Positions 1 through 8,374 are shown, counted from the first letter of the stretch. The stretch: DNA of 64,000 nucleotides from RYN-428 sp035551995 (GCA_035551995.1 DASZME010000074.1:1-64000), one strand, 5' to 3'. Numbers and translations: made by a program. The notes: generated by a model from the letters alone, not told the origin.

Positions 1-138
1 GATCTTCCTGGCAGGCAAGTCGAGAATGTCGGCGTTGATCAGAGCGAAATCCGCGAGTTTGCCCACTTCAACCGAGGTGACATGGTACTCCTTGAAAGCA
101 AATACGCTTGTGGCGGCGTACAGTAGAATCGCCTGGTT
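1..138 (-). pseudogene. C-terminal remnant of a second amidohydrolase (YtcJ-like)
   Basis: Read on the minus strand, these bases give an uninterrupted 46-residue peptide containing VFAFKEYHV, SVEVGKLADFALI and ADIL. It aligns without gaps to the end of the intact amidohydrolase at 798-2567 (VLFKEHQV, SLEAGKFADFIVV, TDIL). Similarity stops abruptly near 138, where repeat-rich sequence leading into a transposase remnant begins, so everything upstream in this gene (signal peptide, barrel, metal ligands) is missing here. The gene's 3' end runs off the window start. It is either a paralogue cut by an insertion or a rearranged partial duplication. It is too short to be functional as seen. Confidence 0.75.
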
Positions 139-139
139 C

Positions 140-326
140 CGGAAAGCGCACCTGGTACATTTTCTGGTCTGGTACATTTTCTGGTCCCGACAACACGGAC
201 GCTGGGTTTGGAATCGAGTCATCGGCCGACGGGCCGGCCAAAGACGGTATCGAATTGAGTCCGGGAAAAGCGCACCTGTCCCGCTTTCCGACCCCCGCTT
301 TCCGACCCTGTCCCGCTTTCCGACCC
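140..326. repeat. Cluster of short direct and inverted repeats
   Basis: The 15-base unit TGGTACATTTTCTGG occurs twice in tandem at about 153-183. AAAGCGCACCTG occurs at 143-154 and 267-278. CCGCTTTCCGACCC occurs three times, at 281-294, 295-308 and 313-326. The core CGGAAAGCG at 140-148 is the exact reverse complement of CGCTTTCCG in the triple repeat, so hairpins can form. The patch lies between the amidohydrolase remnant and the transposase remnant and may be degenerate REP-type sequence; that link is inference. Confidence 0.5.
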
Positions 327-333
327 TTGCCTG

Positions 334-720
334 ATGTCCAACCATTGGCATTTGTTGCTTTGGCCCGAACGCGACGGCGATCTCGCCCGCTTCATGCAGA
401 AACTGACGATCACTCATGTCCGCCGCTGGGGGGAATATCGTTGCCGGGTGGGCTACGGCAGCGTCTATCAAGGGCGATATAAGTCATTTCCCACGGAGGA
501 TGACGCTCATTTCACGACGGTCGCCCGATACGTCGAACGCAATCCGCTACGAGCCGCAATGGTGGCGCGGGCGGAACAATGGCGATGGTCGAGCCTGGGA
601 CAGAAGGCGACGGAGGAGGCGCCCCTGATTCCGTTGACGCCGTGGCCGACGCCTCGGCGAAAAGATTGGGTATCATGGATAAATCAGCCGCAGACGGCGG
701 CGTCGCATCTAGTTTATTAA
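334..720 (+). pseudogene. Truncated REP-associated tyrosine transposase (Y1/IS200-like)
   Basis: The 128-residue frame begins inside the family: MSNHWHLLLWP carries the HUH motif (H-W-H), followed by DGDLARFMQKLT, GSVYQGRYKSFP and YVERNPLRAAMV with the presumed catalytic tyrosine, and then WRWSS. Intact RAYT proteins have roughly 60 residues before the HUH motif and a longer C-terminal tail after the WINQPQT-like segment. Both are absent here: in-frame sequence upstream is the repeat cluster, and the C-terminus ends soon after INQPQTAA. It is therefore most likely a dead copy. It sits next to a truncated amidohydrolase, consistent with an insertion scar. Single-stranded DNA transposases of this family are known to act on REP hairpins. 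Confidence 0.7.
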
Positions 721-797
721 AATTAGACGCGACGACGCGATACCGTTTCACTCGGCGTTTCCCTCGGGTTCGGCATCGCGGCCGTGATCAAATTGTT

Positions 798-2567
798 TTA
801 CGACGCGCTGAAGATCAGTTTCCCGTTCAGGTACGTCTTCAAAACCTTCGTTTCGGCAATCTTTTCCGCGGAACACGTCAAAATATCCGTATCGACGACG
901 ATGAAATCGGCGAACTTGCCGGCTTCCAGCGAGCCGACTTGATGCTCCTTGAAAAGCACATACGCGTTATTCGAGGTGTACATGCGAATCGCCTGTTCTC
1001 GCGTGAGCGCCTCTTCGGGATGCAATGGATGATCGAACCATCGGGCGGCTCGCGTGACGGCCGTGCCCATCCCCAAAAACGGATCATAGGGATTGATCGC
1101 CCGGCGGGCGCCGATCTTTTGCATGTGGTCGGAACCGCCGCCGAGGATGGCGCCAGCTTGGAATAAATCGTGCAACGGCTGAAATCGCGAAAGGCGCTCG
1201 TCGTGAAATTGGGCGTCGAGCGTGCGGGCGTCGAGATAGAGCCAGACCGGTTGAACGTCGGCGACAACGCCAAGTCGATGGAATCGTTTGATGTCGGCGG
1301 AATCGACAAAATTGCAGTGGGTGATGCAGGGGCGGGTCGCCTGTAAGACGCCGGGCGGGAGGTCGCGCTCGAGTTGTTCGTAGGTGTCCAGGAGCAATCG
1401 CACGGCGCCGTCGCCGACGGAATGCGCGGTGAATTGCAATCCCGCCTCGGCGGCGGCTTTCGCGATCGGCAGCACGCGCGGCGCGGGAATCAGCAGCACG
1501 CCACGATAGGCGGGATCCGTGATCGAATAGATTTTGCTCACGCCCCAGGGCTGTAGCATGTAAGCGCTGCCGGTGAGCATGCCGCCGTCGAGGAAGGTTT
1601 TGACGCCGATCAGGCGGAGCATCGGATCGTCTTTGCGCAGGGGACTGTTTCCAATCTGGCGGATGTGATTTTCGATCGATTCCAGCGTGCCGATCGTCGT
1701 CACATGTTCCGAGACGGCCAGGCGCACGGTGAGGTCGCCGGCCTCGCGCATTTTTATGTATCGCGCGATCGCGTCCGGCTCGGCGGCGCGGTCGGCCACC
1801 GTCGTCAATCCGGCGGAGTTATAGTCCTTGAACAACGCGATCGTGCGCCGATAACGATCTTGTTCGGTGGCGGGTTTGTCCGTCGGTTTGCTTTTCACGT
1901 AGCGGGTGCAGCCGCGAAGGATTCCGGTCGGGGCGCCGGTTGAGGCGTCTTTTTCGGCATAGCCGGGGCCGCCGTCGGCGACGCGAAAATCCTTGTCGAT
2001 CCCGCTGAGGGAGAGGGCGAGCGTATTGAGCGAGGCGTCGGGGCCGGTGGCAAAGAGGACCGGATTTTTTGGGGCGGCGGCATCGAGCTCGCCGCGCGTC
2101 GGGTAGCGCTGTTCTTTCAGGCGGGTGATGAAGACCTGCTGAACAACGATCCAGTTTCCCTCCCCGACGACCCGAGCGCGCTCCTTCACATAAGCCAGGA
2201 TGTCGCCGATCGATTCCATCTCCGGAACCGGATGATCGAACTCGGTCATGGCGGCATCGGGATGAACGTGCGAATCGATCAGGCCGGGAAGCACCATCCG
2301 GCCCTTGGCGTCGATTAATTGCGTATCGGCGCCCTTGCCGGCCAGCGTCTGTTCATCGGTCCCAAGCGAAACAATCCGCCCGGCCCTCACCGCCATCGCC
2401 TGATGAACGGAAAAACCGGGGTCGGCGGTGACGATTTTGGCGTGAAAGACAATCAAATCGGGCGCGTCGGCGTTCGCCCCGCGTGCGCGAGCGGCCGCGA
2501 AAACAATCACCGCTACCAGGAACCAGAGATGACCGACGCCAAGACGGCGGAAGCTTATGCGGCCCAC
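798..2567 (-). CDS. Exported amidohydrolase family 3 (YtcJ-like) protein
   Basis: This 589-residue metal-dependent hydrolase has an N-terminal signal or anchor segment (WFLVAVIVFAAARARG, residues about 15-30). The composite beta-sandwich (IVFHAKIVTAD) is followed by the TIM barrel. GLIDSHVHPD (about residue 95-105) holds the HxH metal ligands. FTAHSVGDGA, TRPCITHCNFVD and GGGSDHMQ are later barrel motifs of the YtcJ group. The C-terminus SLEAGKFADFIVVDTDIL closes the sandwich. Length is normal for the family (about 550-600). Substrate is unknown; YtcJ relatives hydrolyse amide or carbamate-like bonds. The partial paralogue at 1-138 shows that this family is duplicated locally. Confidence 0.88.
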   Translation of the reverse strand: MGRISFRRLGVGHLWFLVAVIVFAAARARGANADAPDLIVFHAKIVTADPGFSVHQAMAVRAGRIVSLGTDEQTLAGKGADTQLIDAKGRMVLPGLIDSHVHPDAAMTEFDHPVPEMESIGDILAYVKERARVVGEGNWIVVQQVFITRLKEQRYPTRGELDAAAPKNPVLFATGPDASLNTLALSLSGIDKDFRVADGGPGYAEKDASTGAPTGILRGCTRYVKSKPTDKPATEQDRYRRTIALFKDYNSAGLTTVADRAAEPDAIARYIKMREAGDLTVRLAVSEHVTTIGTLESIENHIRQIGNSPLRKDDPMLRLIGVKTFLDGGMLTGSAYMLQPWGVSKIYSITDPAYRGVLLIPAPRVLPIAKAAAEAGLQFTAHSVGDGAVRLLLDTYEQLERDLPPGVLQATRPCITHCNFVDSADIKRFHRLGVVADVQPVWLYLDARTLDAQFHDERLSRFQPLHDLFQAGAILGGGSDHMQKIGARRAINPYDPFLGMGTAVTRAARWFDHPLHPEEALTREQAIRMYTSNNAYVLFKEHQVGSLEAGKFADFIVVDTDILTCSAEKIAETKVLKTYLNGKLIFSAS

Positions 2568-2831
2568 TAAATTACCTCCGATGGTTGAAGTTACCCTGGC
2601 GCATGCGGTATGTTATTGAAATTCGCCGCGGCAATCGGGGGACGATTAAAAAAAGCTTCATGGATCGGAGCTTAAGCAACGCTCACGGACGAGGCGGGTA
2701 GAAACGTATACCGTGGGCAGCGCGACCGGGCGAGGCGCTGTTCACATTCAACTCGTCGCCCTGTCGATCGCAGGAGGTTGGAGACCCGACCCCGCGTTCA
2801 AAAAAATCCCGATTTCGGGTGAGGAGATTTT

Positions 2832-3152
2832 ATGAAGATTGTTGCTTTGTTCGCCGTCGCCGTGATGTTTTGTCTGACGGCTTCGTTCACGATGGCCGCC
2901 GACGCCGCCGCGACCGTCACGCTCAAGGGCACCGCCACCTGCGCCAAGTGCGACTTGAAGAAGACAGAAAAGTGCCAGGCCGCCCTGGTGGTCAAGGAAG
3001 ACGGCAAGGAAGTCGTCTATTACATCAAGGGCCCCGAAGCCAAGACCATCCATAGCGAAGTCTGCAAGGCCCCCAAGGAAAACGTCGAAGTGACCGGCGT
3101 TGTCAGCGAGAAGGACGGCCAGAAGTGGATCACCACCTCCGCCGCCAAGTAA
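2832..3152 (+). CDS. Small exported DUF6370-like protein
   Basis: The 106-residue protein has a clear signal peptide (MKIVALFAVAVMFCLTASFTMA) and a compact domain with TCAKCDLKKTEKC, a cysteine-rich motif (C-x2-C and a further C), then VVKEDGKEVVYYIKG and EVCKAPKENVEVTGVV. The pattern resembles short periplasmic DUF6370 proteins common in planctomycetes. The cysteines could bind metal, but that is inference. The start is supported by GGAG about 10 bases upstream. A strong terminator follows at 3183-3219, separating it from the MerR regulator, so it is probably its own transcript. Proximity to thiophilic-metal genes is suggestive only. Confidence 0.75.
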   Translation: MKIVALFAVAVMFCLTASFTMAADAAATVTLKGTATCAKCDLKKTEKCQAALVVKEDGKEVVYYIKGPEAKTIHSEVCKAPKENVEVTGVVSEKDGQKWITTSAAK

Positions 3153-3182
3153 TTTCGCCGCACGCATTGCGATCTGAAATTC

Positions 3183-3219
3183 AATCCCCCGGCCGCCGAT
3201 GGTTGCCGGGGGATTTTTT
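3183..3219 (+). terminator. Rho-independent terminator after the DUF6370-like gene
   Basis: AATCCCCCGG at 3183-3192 pairs perfectly with CCGGGGGATT at 3206-3215 and is followed by a T tract. It lies 30 bases after the stop at 3152. Confidence 0.85.
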
Positions 3220-3242
3220 GTTGACCACTGCCGGGCGTTAGA

Positions 3243-3701
3243 ATGATCGCGATGGACGGATATACCATCGGGCAGTTTGCGGCGGCGGCGGGAGTGCCGA
3301 CGTCAACGATCCGATTTTACGAGCGCGCAGGTCTGGTAAAACCAGACTTTCGCACCGGCGGAAACTACCGCGGCTATGGCGCGGCGGCGCTTCGACGGCT
3401 GAAGTTCATCCGATCCGCCCAGGCGACGGGGTTGAGTCTTTGCGATATCGAATCGCTTTTGCAGCTTACGTTTTGCGACGACCCGCCGTGTGAGCAGGTC
3501 TTGGCGATGATGCGCAACCGCCTTGAAGAAATTCGAAAGCGAGTCAAGGAGTTGCGTCATGTCGAGAAGGTTCTGGCCAAGTCGCTGAGCCGATGCTGCA
3601 AGGGCGACGGTCCGGACCTGTGCGACGACATCCGCCGGATGAAAGGGCGCCTTCCCGTCGCGTGCAAACCGATTGGGAAAAAAATCGGTGCACGCGCTTG
3701 A
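3243..3701 (+). CDS. MerR-family metal-responsive transcriptional regulator
   Basis: The 152-residue protein has an N-terminal winged helix (YTIGQFAAAAGVPTSTIRFYERAGLV, residues 7-32; NYRGYGAAALRRLKFI), a long dimerisation helix (about 84-116) and a C-terminal metal loop. C83, C118 and C127 are spaced 35 and 9 residues apart, the same spacing as the thiol triad known from MerR/PbrR-type sensors; C78 and C119 are additional. It should activate the promoter at 3698-3729, whose dyad overlaps the stop codon of this gene, and so control arsC and the aquaporin downstream. Thiophilic ions such as Hg(II), Pb(II) or As(III) are candidates. An internal ATG at 3252 is an alternative start. Confidence 0.88.
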   Translation: MIAMDGYTIGQFAAAAGVPTSTIRFYERAGLVKPDFRTGGNYRGYGAAALRRLKFIRSAQATGLSLCDIESLLQLTFCDDPPCEQVLAMMRNRLEEIRKRVKELRHVEKVLAKSLSRCCKGDGPDLCDDIRRMKGRLPVACKPIGKKIGARA

Positions 3702-3729
3702 CCTTGCACGTTGGTTCAAGGTTTACATT
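3698..3729 (+). promoter_or_regulatory. MerR-type promoter and operator of the arsC operon
   Basis: The -35 box TTGACC (3698-3703) and the -10 box TACATT (3724-3729) are 20 bases apart, the overlong spacing typical of MerR-activated promoters. The dyad ACCTTG (3701-3706), ten bases, CAAGGT (3717-3722) lies exactly between them. The merR stop codon (3699-3701) is embedded in the -35 box. The arsC ATG lies only seven bases after the -10 box. Confidence 0.82.
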
Positions 3730-3735
3730 GGGCGC

Positions 3736-4173
3736 ATGTCGAAGCTGAAGATTTTATTTCTTTGCACCGGGAACTCATGCCGCAGCCAGATGGCCGAGGG
3801 GTGGGCCAGGGCGCTACAAGGCGACTCGATCGATCCTTATTCCGCCGGCGTTGAACCGCATGGAATGAACGGTGACGCCATGGCCGTGATGGCCGAGGCG
3901 GGCGTAGATATAAGCCGCCAGTCGTCCAAGCATGTCGATGGACTGAGCGAAATCGCCTTCGATTACGTCGTGACGGTCTGCGACCACGCGCATGAATCCT
4001 GTCCGATCTTTCCCGGCAAAACCAAGCTTTTGCACGTCGGCTTTGACGATCCGCCCAAACTCGCCGCGGCGGCCGGGACGCGCGAGGAAGCGCTCGGGCA
4101 CTACCGTCGGGTGAGAGACGAAATTCGCGAATTTATCGTGCACATTCACGAAAGACTGGAGTCGGCGCGATGA
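3736..4173 (+). CDS. arsC: Arsenate reductase, thioredoxin-coupled LMW-PTP type
   Basis: The 145-residue protein starts MSKLKILFLCTGNSCRS. The P-loop C-x5-R is C10 to R16, and the two redox cysteines are C82 and C89 (VCDHAHESCP), the same numbering as the staphylococcal pI258 ArsC. The DDPP segment near residue 104 supplies the acid aspartate. It reduces arsenate to arsenite with thioredoxin regeneration. The ATG at 3736 is chosen because the frame upstream runs into the merR gene and the promoter. No Shine-Dalgarno site can fit between promoter and start, so a leaderless transcript is likely. The gene overlaps the aquaporin start by four bases (ATGA), indicating translational coupling. Confidence 0.92.
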   Translation: MSKLKILFLCTGNSCRSQMAEGWARALQGDSIDPYSAGVEPHGMNGDAMAVMAEAGVDISRQSSKHVDGLSEIAFDYVVTVCDHAHESCPIFPGKTKLLHVGFDDPPKLAAAAGTREEALGHYRRVRDEIREFIVHIHERLESAR

Positions 4174-4838
4174 GAATATATGTCGCGGAAATGATCGGAA
4201 CTTTTGCGCTGGTCTTCGCCGGGACCGGCGCGATCGTCATTAACGACGTATCCCACGGCGCCATTACCCACGTCGGCATCGCCTTGACGTTTGGACTGGT
4301 GGTCATGGCGATGATCTACGCCGTGGGAGATATTTCCGGCGCCCATCTGAATCCGTCCGTCACCATCGGCTTCTGGCTCGCCCACCGGCTTGCGGCGCGC
4401 CGCGTCGTTCCGTACGTCGTGAGCCAGTTGGTCGGCGCCTTCGCCGCCAGCGCTGTTTTGCGGATGATGTTTCCGGATCATCCGACGCTTGGCGCGACGA
4501 TCCCAAACGGATCGCTTGTTCGATCGTTCGTGCTTGAATTCATTTTAACGGCGCTGCTGATGTTCGTGATCCTGTCGGTATCGAGCGGCCCGAAAGAAAA
4601 AGGACTCATGGCGGGAATCGCCGTCGGGGGCGTGATCGCGTTCGAGGCGATGTTCGCCGGCCCGATTTGCGGCGCGTCGATGAACCCGGCCCGATCCATG
4701 GCGCCGGCGATCGTGTCGGGCCATCTGGAGCACCTGTGGATCTACGTTCTGGCGCCAATGATGGGGGCGGCCAGCTGTGCGCCCTGGCGCCGGTGGATGA
4801 TTGCAGACTTGCCGACATCGATATGCCCAGACGGATAG
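4170..4838 (+). CDS. MIP-family aquaporin, probable arsenite channel
   Basis: The 222-residue membrane protein has six hydrophobic helices and the two half-helix signatures, AHLNPSVTIGF (about residue 60) with NPS instead of NPA, and SMNPARSMAP (about 172) with the conserved arginine. Length fits the family. It directly follows arsC with an ATGA overlap and shares its MerR-controlled promoter. Aquaglyceroporins coupled to ArsC are known from some rhizobia (AqpS), where arsenite made by ArsC leaves by downhill diffusion; the same role is inferred here since no ArsB or Acr3 pump is nearby. The last 25 residues are polar and do not look like a usual MIP tail. Confidence 0.85.
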   Translation: MRIYVAEMIGTFALVFAGTGAIVINDVSHGAITHVGIALTFGLVVMAMIYAVGDISGAHLNPSVTIGFWLAHRLAARRVVPYVVSQLVGAFAASAVLRMMFPDHPTLGATIPNGSLVRSFVLEFILTALLMFVILSVSSGPKEKGLMAGIAVGGVIAFEAMFAGPICGASMNPARSMAPAIVSGHLEHLWIYVLAPMMGAASCAPWRRWMIADLPTSICPDG

Positions 4839-4893
4839 ATCGCCACTTGCCACCTAGCGTTTGCGGACTACAGTGGATCGCGGAGACCCATTT

Positions 4894-7239
4894 ATGCAAA
4901 CGTTGTGGTGTGCGAAATGCGTGGCGGTTTTGTTTGTGCTTGCGGTGGGCGTGCTGTCGGCTTCGGCGAACGCCGAGTGGAAGCAGGCGGGCGGTCCGCT
5001 GAAAACACGCTGGGCCAAGGATGTGACGCCGGCCAATGCGCTGCCGGAATATCCGCGGCCGCAAATGGTTCGCAAACAGTGGATGAGCCTCAACGGCTTG
5101 TGGCAATTCGCCGCCGCAAAAGAGGGGGACGAAACGCCGGTCGGCAAAGATCTCGCCGAACAAATTCTCGTGCCGTATCCCATGGAGTCGGCGCTCTCCG
5201 GCGTCATGCGCCACGAAGACGCCAGTTGGTATCGGCGGACGTTTGAGGTTCCCAAAGATTGGAATGGCCAAAATGTGCTGATCCACTTCGACGCCGTGAA
5301 CTGGGACGCCACCGTCTACCTGAACGGCAAAAGACTTGGCAATCATAAAGGCGGCTACGACGCCTTCGGATTCAACGTCACCCGCCTGCTGAATAAGGAG
5401 GGTCCAAATGAATTGATCGTCGGCGTCGTCAATACGCCGGACATCGGCAACCACGCCCGCGGCAAACAGACGATGAAACCCGGCGGTATTTTCTACACGC
5501 CCTCCAGCGGAATCTGGCAGACGGTTTGGATCGAGCCGGTCCCCAAGCATTTCATCGAGCACATTCATGCCGAGCCGGACATCGACGCCGGCACGGTGAA
5601 GATCACCGGCCGCGCCATCGGCGACGAAGAAGCCGTCTGCAAAATCGAGGTTCTCGACGGCGAAGCGGTTGTCGGCGCGGCCGACGGGAGCATCAAGGAA
5701 GGCGTCACCATCAAGATTCCCGGCGCCAAGCTCTGGTCGCCCGAGTCGCCGCATCTTTACCGATTGCGGGTGGCGCTCGCCGGCAAGCCTGATGCGATCG
5801 ACGCCGTCGAAAGCTACTTCGGAATGCGGAAAATCAGCATGGCCAAAGACGACAAAGGCATTCTGCGCCCCATGCTCAACAACACATTTGTTTTCCAGGT
5901 CGGCCCGCTCGATCAAGGGTTCTGGCCGGATGGAATCTATACCGCTCCCACCGACGAAGCCTTGAAGTTCGACGTCGAAACGATGAAAAAACTTGGCTTC
6001 AACATGGCTCGCAAGCATGTGAAAGTCGAACCCGAACGCTGGTATTACTGGTGCGATAAGCTTGGGCTGCTGGTCTGGCAGGACATGCCATCCATGCGTG
6101 ATGTTCCCGGCGGTCCCGAACTGGAACATCTTGAAAAACGGCAAAAGGGAAAGAACCCGCTGGCGAAGGAAAAATATCAGACCGAGTTGTCGCGCCTGAC
6201 CACGATTCACGATCAGCGGGCCCCGATCGAAAAGACGCAGTTCGAGCATGAGCTCGACCGTTTGATCGAAGGTCGCAATAATCATCCGAGCATTGTTCTG
6301 TGGGTCGTCTTCAACGAGGGTTGGGGCCAGTACGATACCGAGCGCCTGACCAAACACGTCAAGGAGCTTGATCCGAGCCGGCTGGTGGACAACGCCAGCG
6401 GTTGGACCGACATGAAGGTGGGCGACGTGATCGACATGCATCATTATCCCGATCCGTCCATGCCCAGGCCGGAGGAAACGCGGGCATCGGTTCTGGGAGA
6501 ATTCGGCGGCCTTGGACTTGCCACGCCCCACCATACCTGGACCGAAAAATCCTGGGGCTATCGAGGCGTCGGCGGCGGCGATCAGCTCACGGCCGCTTAT
6601 GAGAAGATGCTGGCCAAAGCGTGGCGGCTGAAGGACGAGGGATTGTCTGCCGTCGTGTATACGCAGATCACGGATGTGGAGACCGAGTGCAACGGGCTGC
6701 TGACGTACGATCGAGAGGTGATTAAGCCGGACGAGCGGCGGCTGCACGATGTGAACACGGGGAAGTTGGATAACATCCCTGAGCCGATCGTCATTGTTCC
6801 GTCGGCCATGCAGAAGTCGTGTATTTGGCATTACACGCTGGAGAAGCCGGCGGACGATTGGTTTGCGTCAACTTTTGATGATTCGTCCTGGAAGCAGGGC
6901 GCCGGCGGTTTTGGTTCGCACGGCACGCCGGGCGCGGTGATTGGTACCGAGTGGACGGGGCGAGACATCTGGATTCGCAGGACGTTTGATCTGCCGGAGA
7001 CGAAGCTGCATGACCCGCAGTTGTCGCTGCATCATGACGACGACGCCGAGGTGTATCTGAATGGAGTCTTGGCGCTGAAGGTCAGCGGATATGTCGGCGA
7101 GTATACGTCGTTCGAGATTTCTCCGGAGGTCAGGGCGACGCTCAAGCCGGGGAAAAACGTGATCGCGATTCATTGTAATCAACATTCCGGCGGACAATTT
7201 ATCGACGCGGGGCTGACGGATATGGTGATCAAGCACTGA
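4894..7239 (+). CDS. Secreted glycoside hydrolase family 2 enzyme
   Basis: The 781-residue protein starts with a signal peptide (FVLAVGVLSASANA). Domains in order: GH2 sugar-binding jelly roll (about 45-215; LNGLWQFAAA, DASWYRRTFEVP), immunoglobulin-like domain (about 215-320), TIM barrel (about 325-610) and a C-terminal jelly-roll extension (about 640-780; WIRRTFDLP, LHHDDDAEVYLNG). The acid/base is E475 in VFNEGWGQ and the nucleophile E536 in LGEFGGLGL. Family members remove terminal beta-galactosyl, glucuronyl or mannosyl units; the exact substrate cannot be read here. The ATG at 4894 follows GGAG by about 10 bases. It stands alone with no PUL-type neighbours. Confidence 0.88.
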   Translation: MQTLWCAKCVAVLFVLAVGVLSASANAEWKQAGGPLKTRWAKDVTPANALPEYPRPQMVRKQWMSLNGLWQFAAAKEGDETPVGKDLAEQILVPYPMESALSGVMRHEDASWYRRTFEVPKDWNGQNVLIHFDAVNWDATVYLNGKRLGNHKGGYDAFGFNVTRLLNKEGPNELIVGVVNTPDIGNHARGKQTMKPGGIFYTPSSGIWQTVWIEPVPKHFIEHIHAEPDIDAGTVKITGRAIGDEEAVCKIEVLDGEAVVGAADGSIKEGVTIKIPGAKLWSPESPHLYRLRVALAGKPDAIDAVESYFGMRKISMAKDDKGILRPMLNNTFVFQVGPLDQGFWPDGIYTAPTDEALKFDVETMKKLGFNMARKHVKVEPERWYYWCDKLGLLVWQDMPSMRDVPGGPELEHLEKRQKGKNPLAKEKYQTELSRLTTIHDQRAPIEKTQFEHELDRLIEGRNNHPSIVLWVVFNEGWGQYDTERLTKHVKELDPSRLVDNASGWTDMKVGDVIDMHHYPDPSMPRPEETRASVLGEFGGLGLATPHHTWTEKSWGYRGVGGGDQLTAAYEKMLAKAWRLKDEGLSAVVYTQITDVETECNGLLTYDREVIKPDERRLHDVNTGKLDNIPEPIVIVPSAMQKSCIWHYTLEKPADDWFASTFDDSSWKQGAGGFGSHGTPGAVIGTEWTGRDIWIRRTFDLPETKLHDPQLSLHHDDDAEVYLNGVLALKVSGYVGEYTSFEISPEVRATLKPGKNVIAIHCNQHSGGQFIDAGLTDMVIKH

Positions 7240-7357
7240 TAATCCCGCATCGCAAGGATTCATCGGACGTGTAACGCGGGCGTGCATGCTTCCTTTTGAC
7301 TTCCCGAGTTTTCAAGTCTCGCGCGGCTGTCGCCCGTTGCCCGCTGACGATTTCGCC

Positions 7358-8374
7358 TTAATATAAGAAATACCGCTTCTGCACCGCCAGGCCCGCCTCG
7401 GCGACGTGCTGTTGAATGTTCTGCACATAATTCGGAATTCCCATATCCAAAATTTCCGACGGCTCGGCGTATTCAAGCTGGGCGTTGAGCCTGCCAAGCA
7501 CGCGCTCGGCGGGATCGACCGCCAGACTGCCGGTTTCGACGCGGATGGCGCCGATGGCTCGATGAGCCTCGCAAACCGAATAGCGAACGCTCCGCGGAAA
7601 GTGCGGCTCAAGGATCAGGAACGAAGCCACGCGGATCGGATCCATCTCGCCAAGATGATGACGGCGGTAAGCCTCGATCGAACAGCAGGATCGGAGCACG
7701 GCCATCCATTGGATGTTGCGGAGGGCGGTTTCCATTTGCCCGCCGATCGATTGCAGGATGGTGTACTTCATCTCGATGACCCGGCATGTCACGTCAATGC
7801 GCTCCAAATATTTTGCCGCCTCGGCGAAAAGCCAGCGTTGATCGTGGGCGAGGGTTTGGTCGGTCAAGCCTTGAAACAGTATCGAAGCGGTCATCACTTG
7901 CCGGTAAAAATCCTCGGATGAATCCTCGAAGCGCGCCGGGGCGTCATCGCCGCGCAGAGACCAGTAGAGGGTGTTGATCGCCTCCCACATCTCGGCGGAG
8001 ATGTTTTCGCGGATGCCGCGGGCGTTGTCGCGCGCCTTGCTGACGCAACTCAAGAGGCTGTTGGGGTTTTCGCCGTTGAAAACCATGTGCTGGGTGATTC
8101 GGCCGCCGAGGTCTTTTCCACTTTCGCCGCCGGGAGGCGGGTCGGTGCGCATGATCGTCAGAACACTCAGCCATTGCTGCTGAAGAAGCTTTGGCGCGAG
8201 ATCGCCGACGTCGATCAATTGGTTGGAATTCACGAGCAAGAGCCGCGCGATGTGCTCGGCGCGTTCGATATACCGGCTCATCCAGAACATCGAATCGGCG
8301 TCGCGCGCCATCATTGGCCGTGACTTTTGGTGGGCCGAAAACTTTGGAACAATGGGAAAATTGATGTGAGTCAT
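7358..8374 (-). CDS. Alpha-E domain protein (DUF403)
   Basis: The 338-residue all-helical protein has the family hallmark near the N-terminus, RDADSMFWMSRYIERAEHIARLL (about residues 24-46), then RENISAEMWEAINTLYWSL and MKYTILQSIGG. It pairs with the circularly permuted ATP-grasp gene just upstream on the same strand, a conserved two-gene arrangement. Comparative genomics has linked such pairs to peptide-bond forming or modifying systems, often with a transglutaminase-like protein, which is absent here. The start at 8374 has AAGG eight bases upstream; in-frame ATGs at 8314 and 8311 would give the more usual family length. Confidence 0.87.
   Translation of the reverse strand: MTHINFPIVPKFSAHQKSRPMMARDADSMFWMSRYIERAEHIARLLLVNSNQLIDVGDLAPKLLQQQWLSVLTIMRTDPPPGGESGKDLGGRITQHMVFNGENPNSLLSCVSKARDNARGIRENISAEMWEAINTLYWSLRGDDAPARFEDSSEDFYRQVMTASILFQGLTDQTLAHDQRWLFAEAAKYLERIDVTCRVIEMKYTILQSIGGQMETALRNIQWMAVLRSCCSIEAYRRHHLGEMDPIRVASFLILEPHFPRSVRYSVCEAHRAIGAIRVETGSLAVDPAERVLGRLNAQLEYAEPSEILDMGIPNYVQNIQQHVAEAGLAVQKRYFLY

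Noticed and set aside
140..326. Short repeats as a CRISPR array
   Set aside because: Units are 12-15 bases, tandem or unevenly spaced with no unique spacers, and no cas genes are present.
4606..6831. A 741-codon open frame on the minus strand
   Set aside because: It lies antisense to the well-supported GH2 gene and has an arginine/histidine-biased composition without domain motifs; such shadows arise from the GC-rich third positions.
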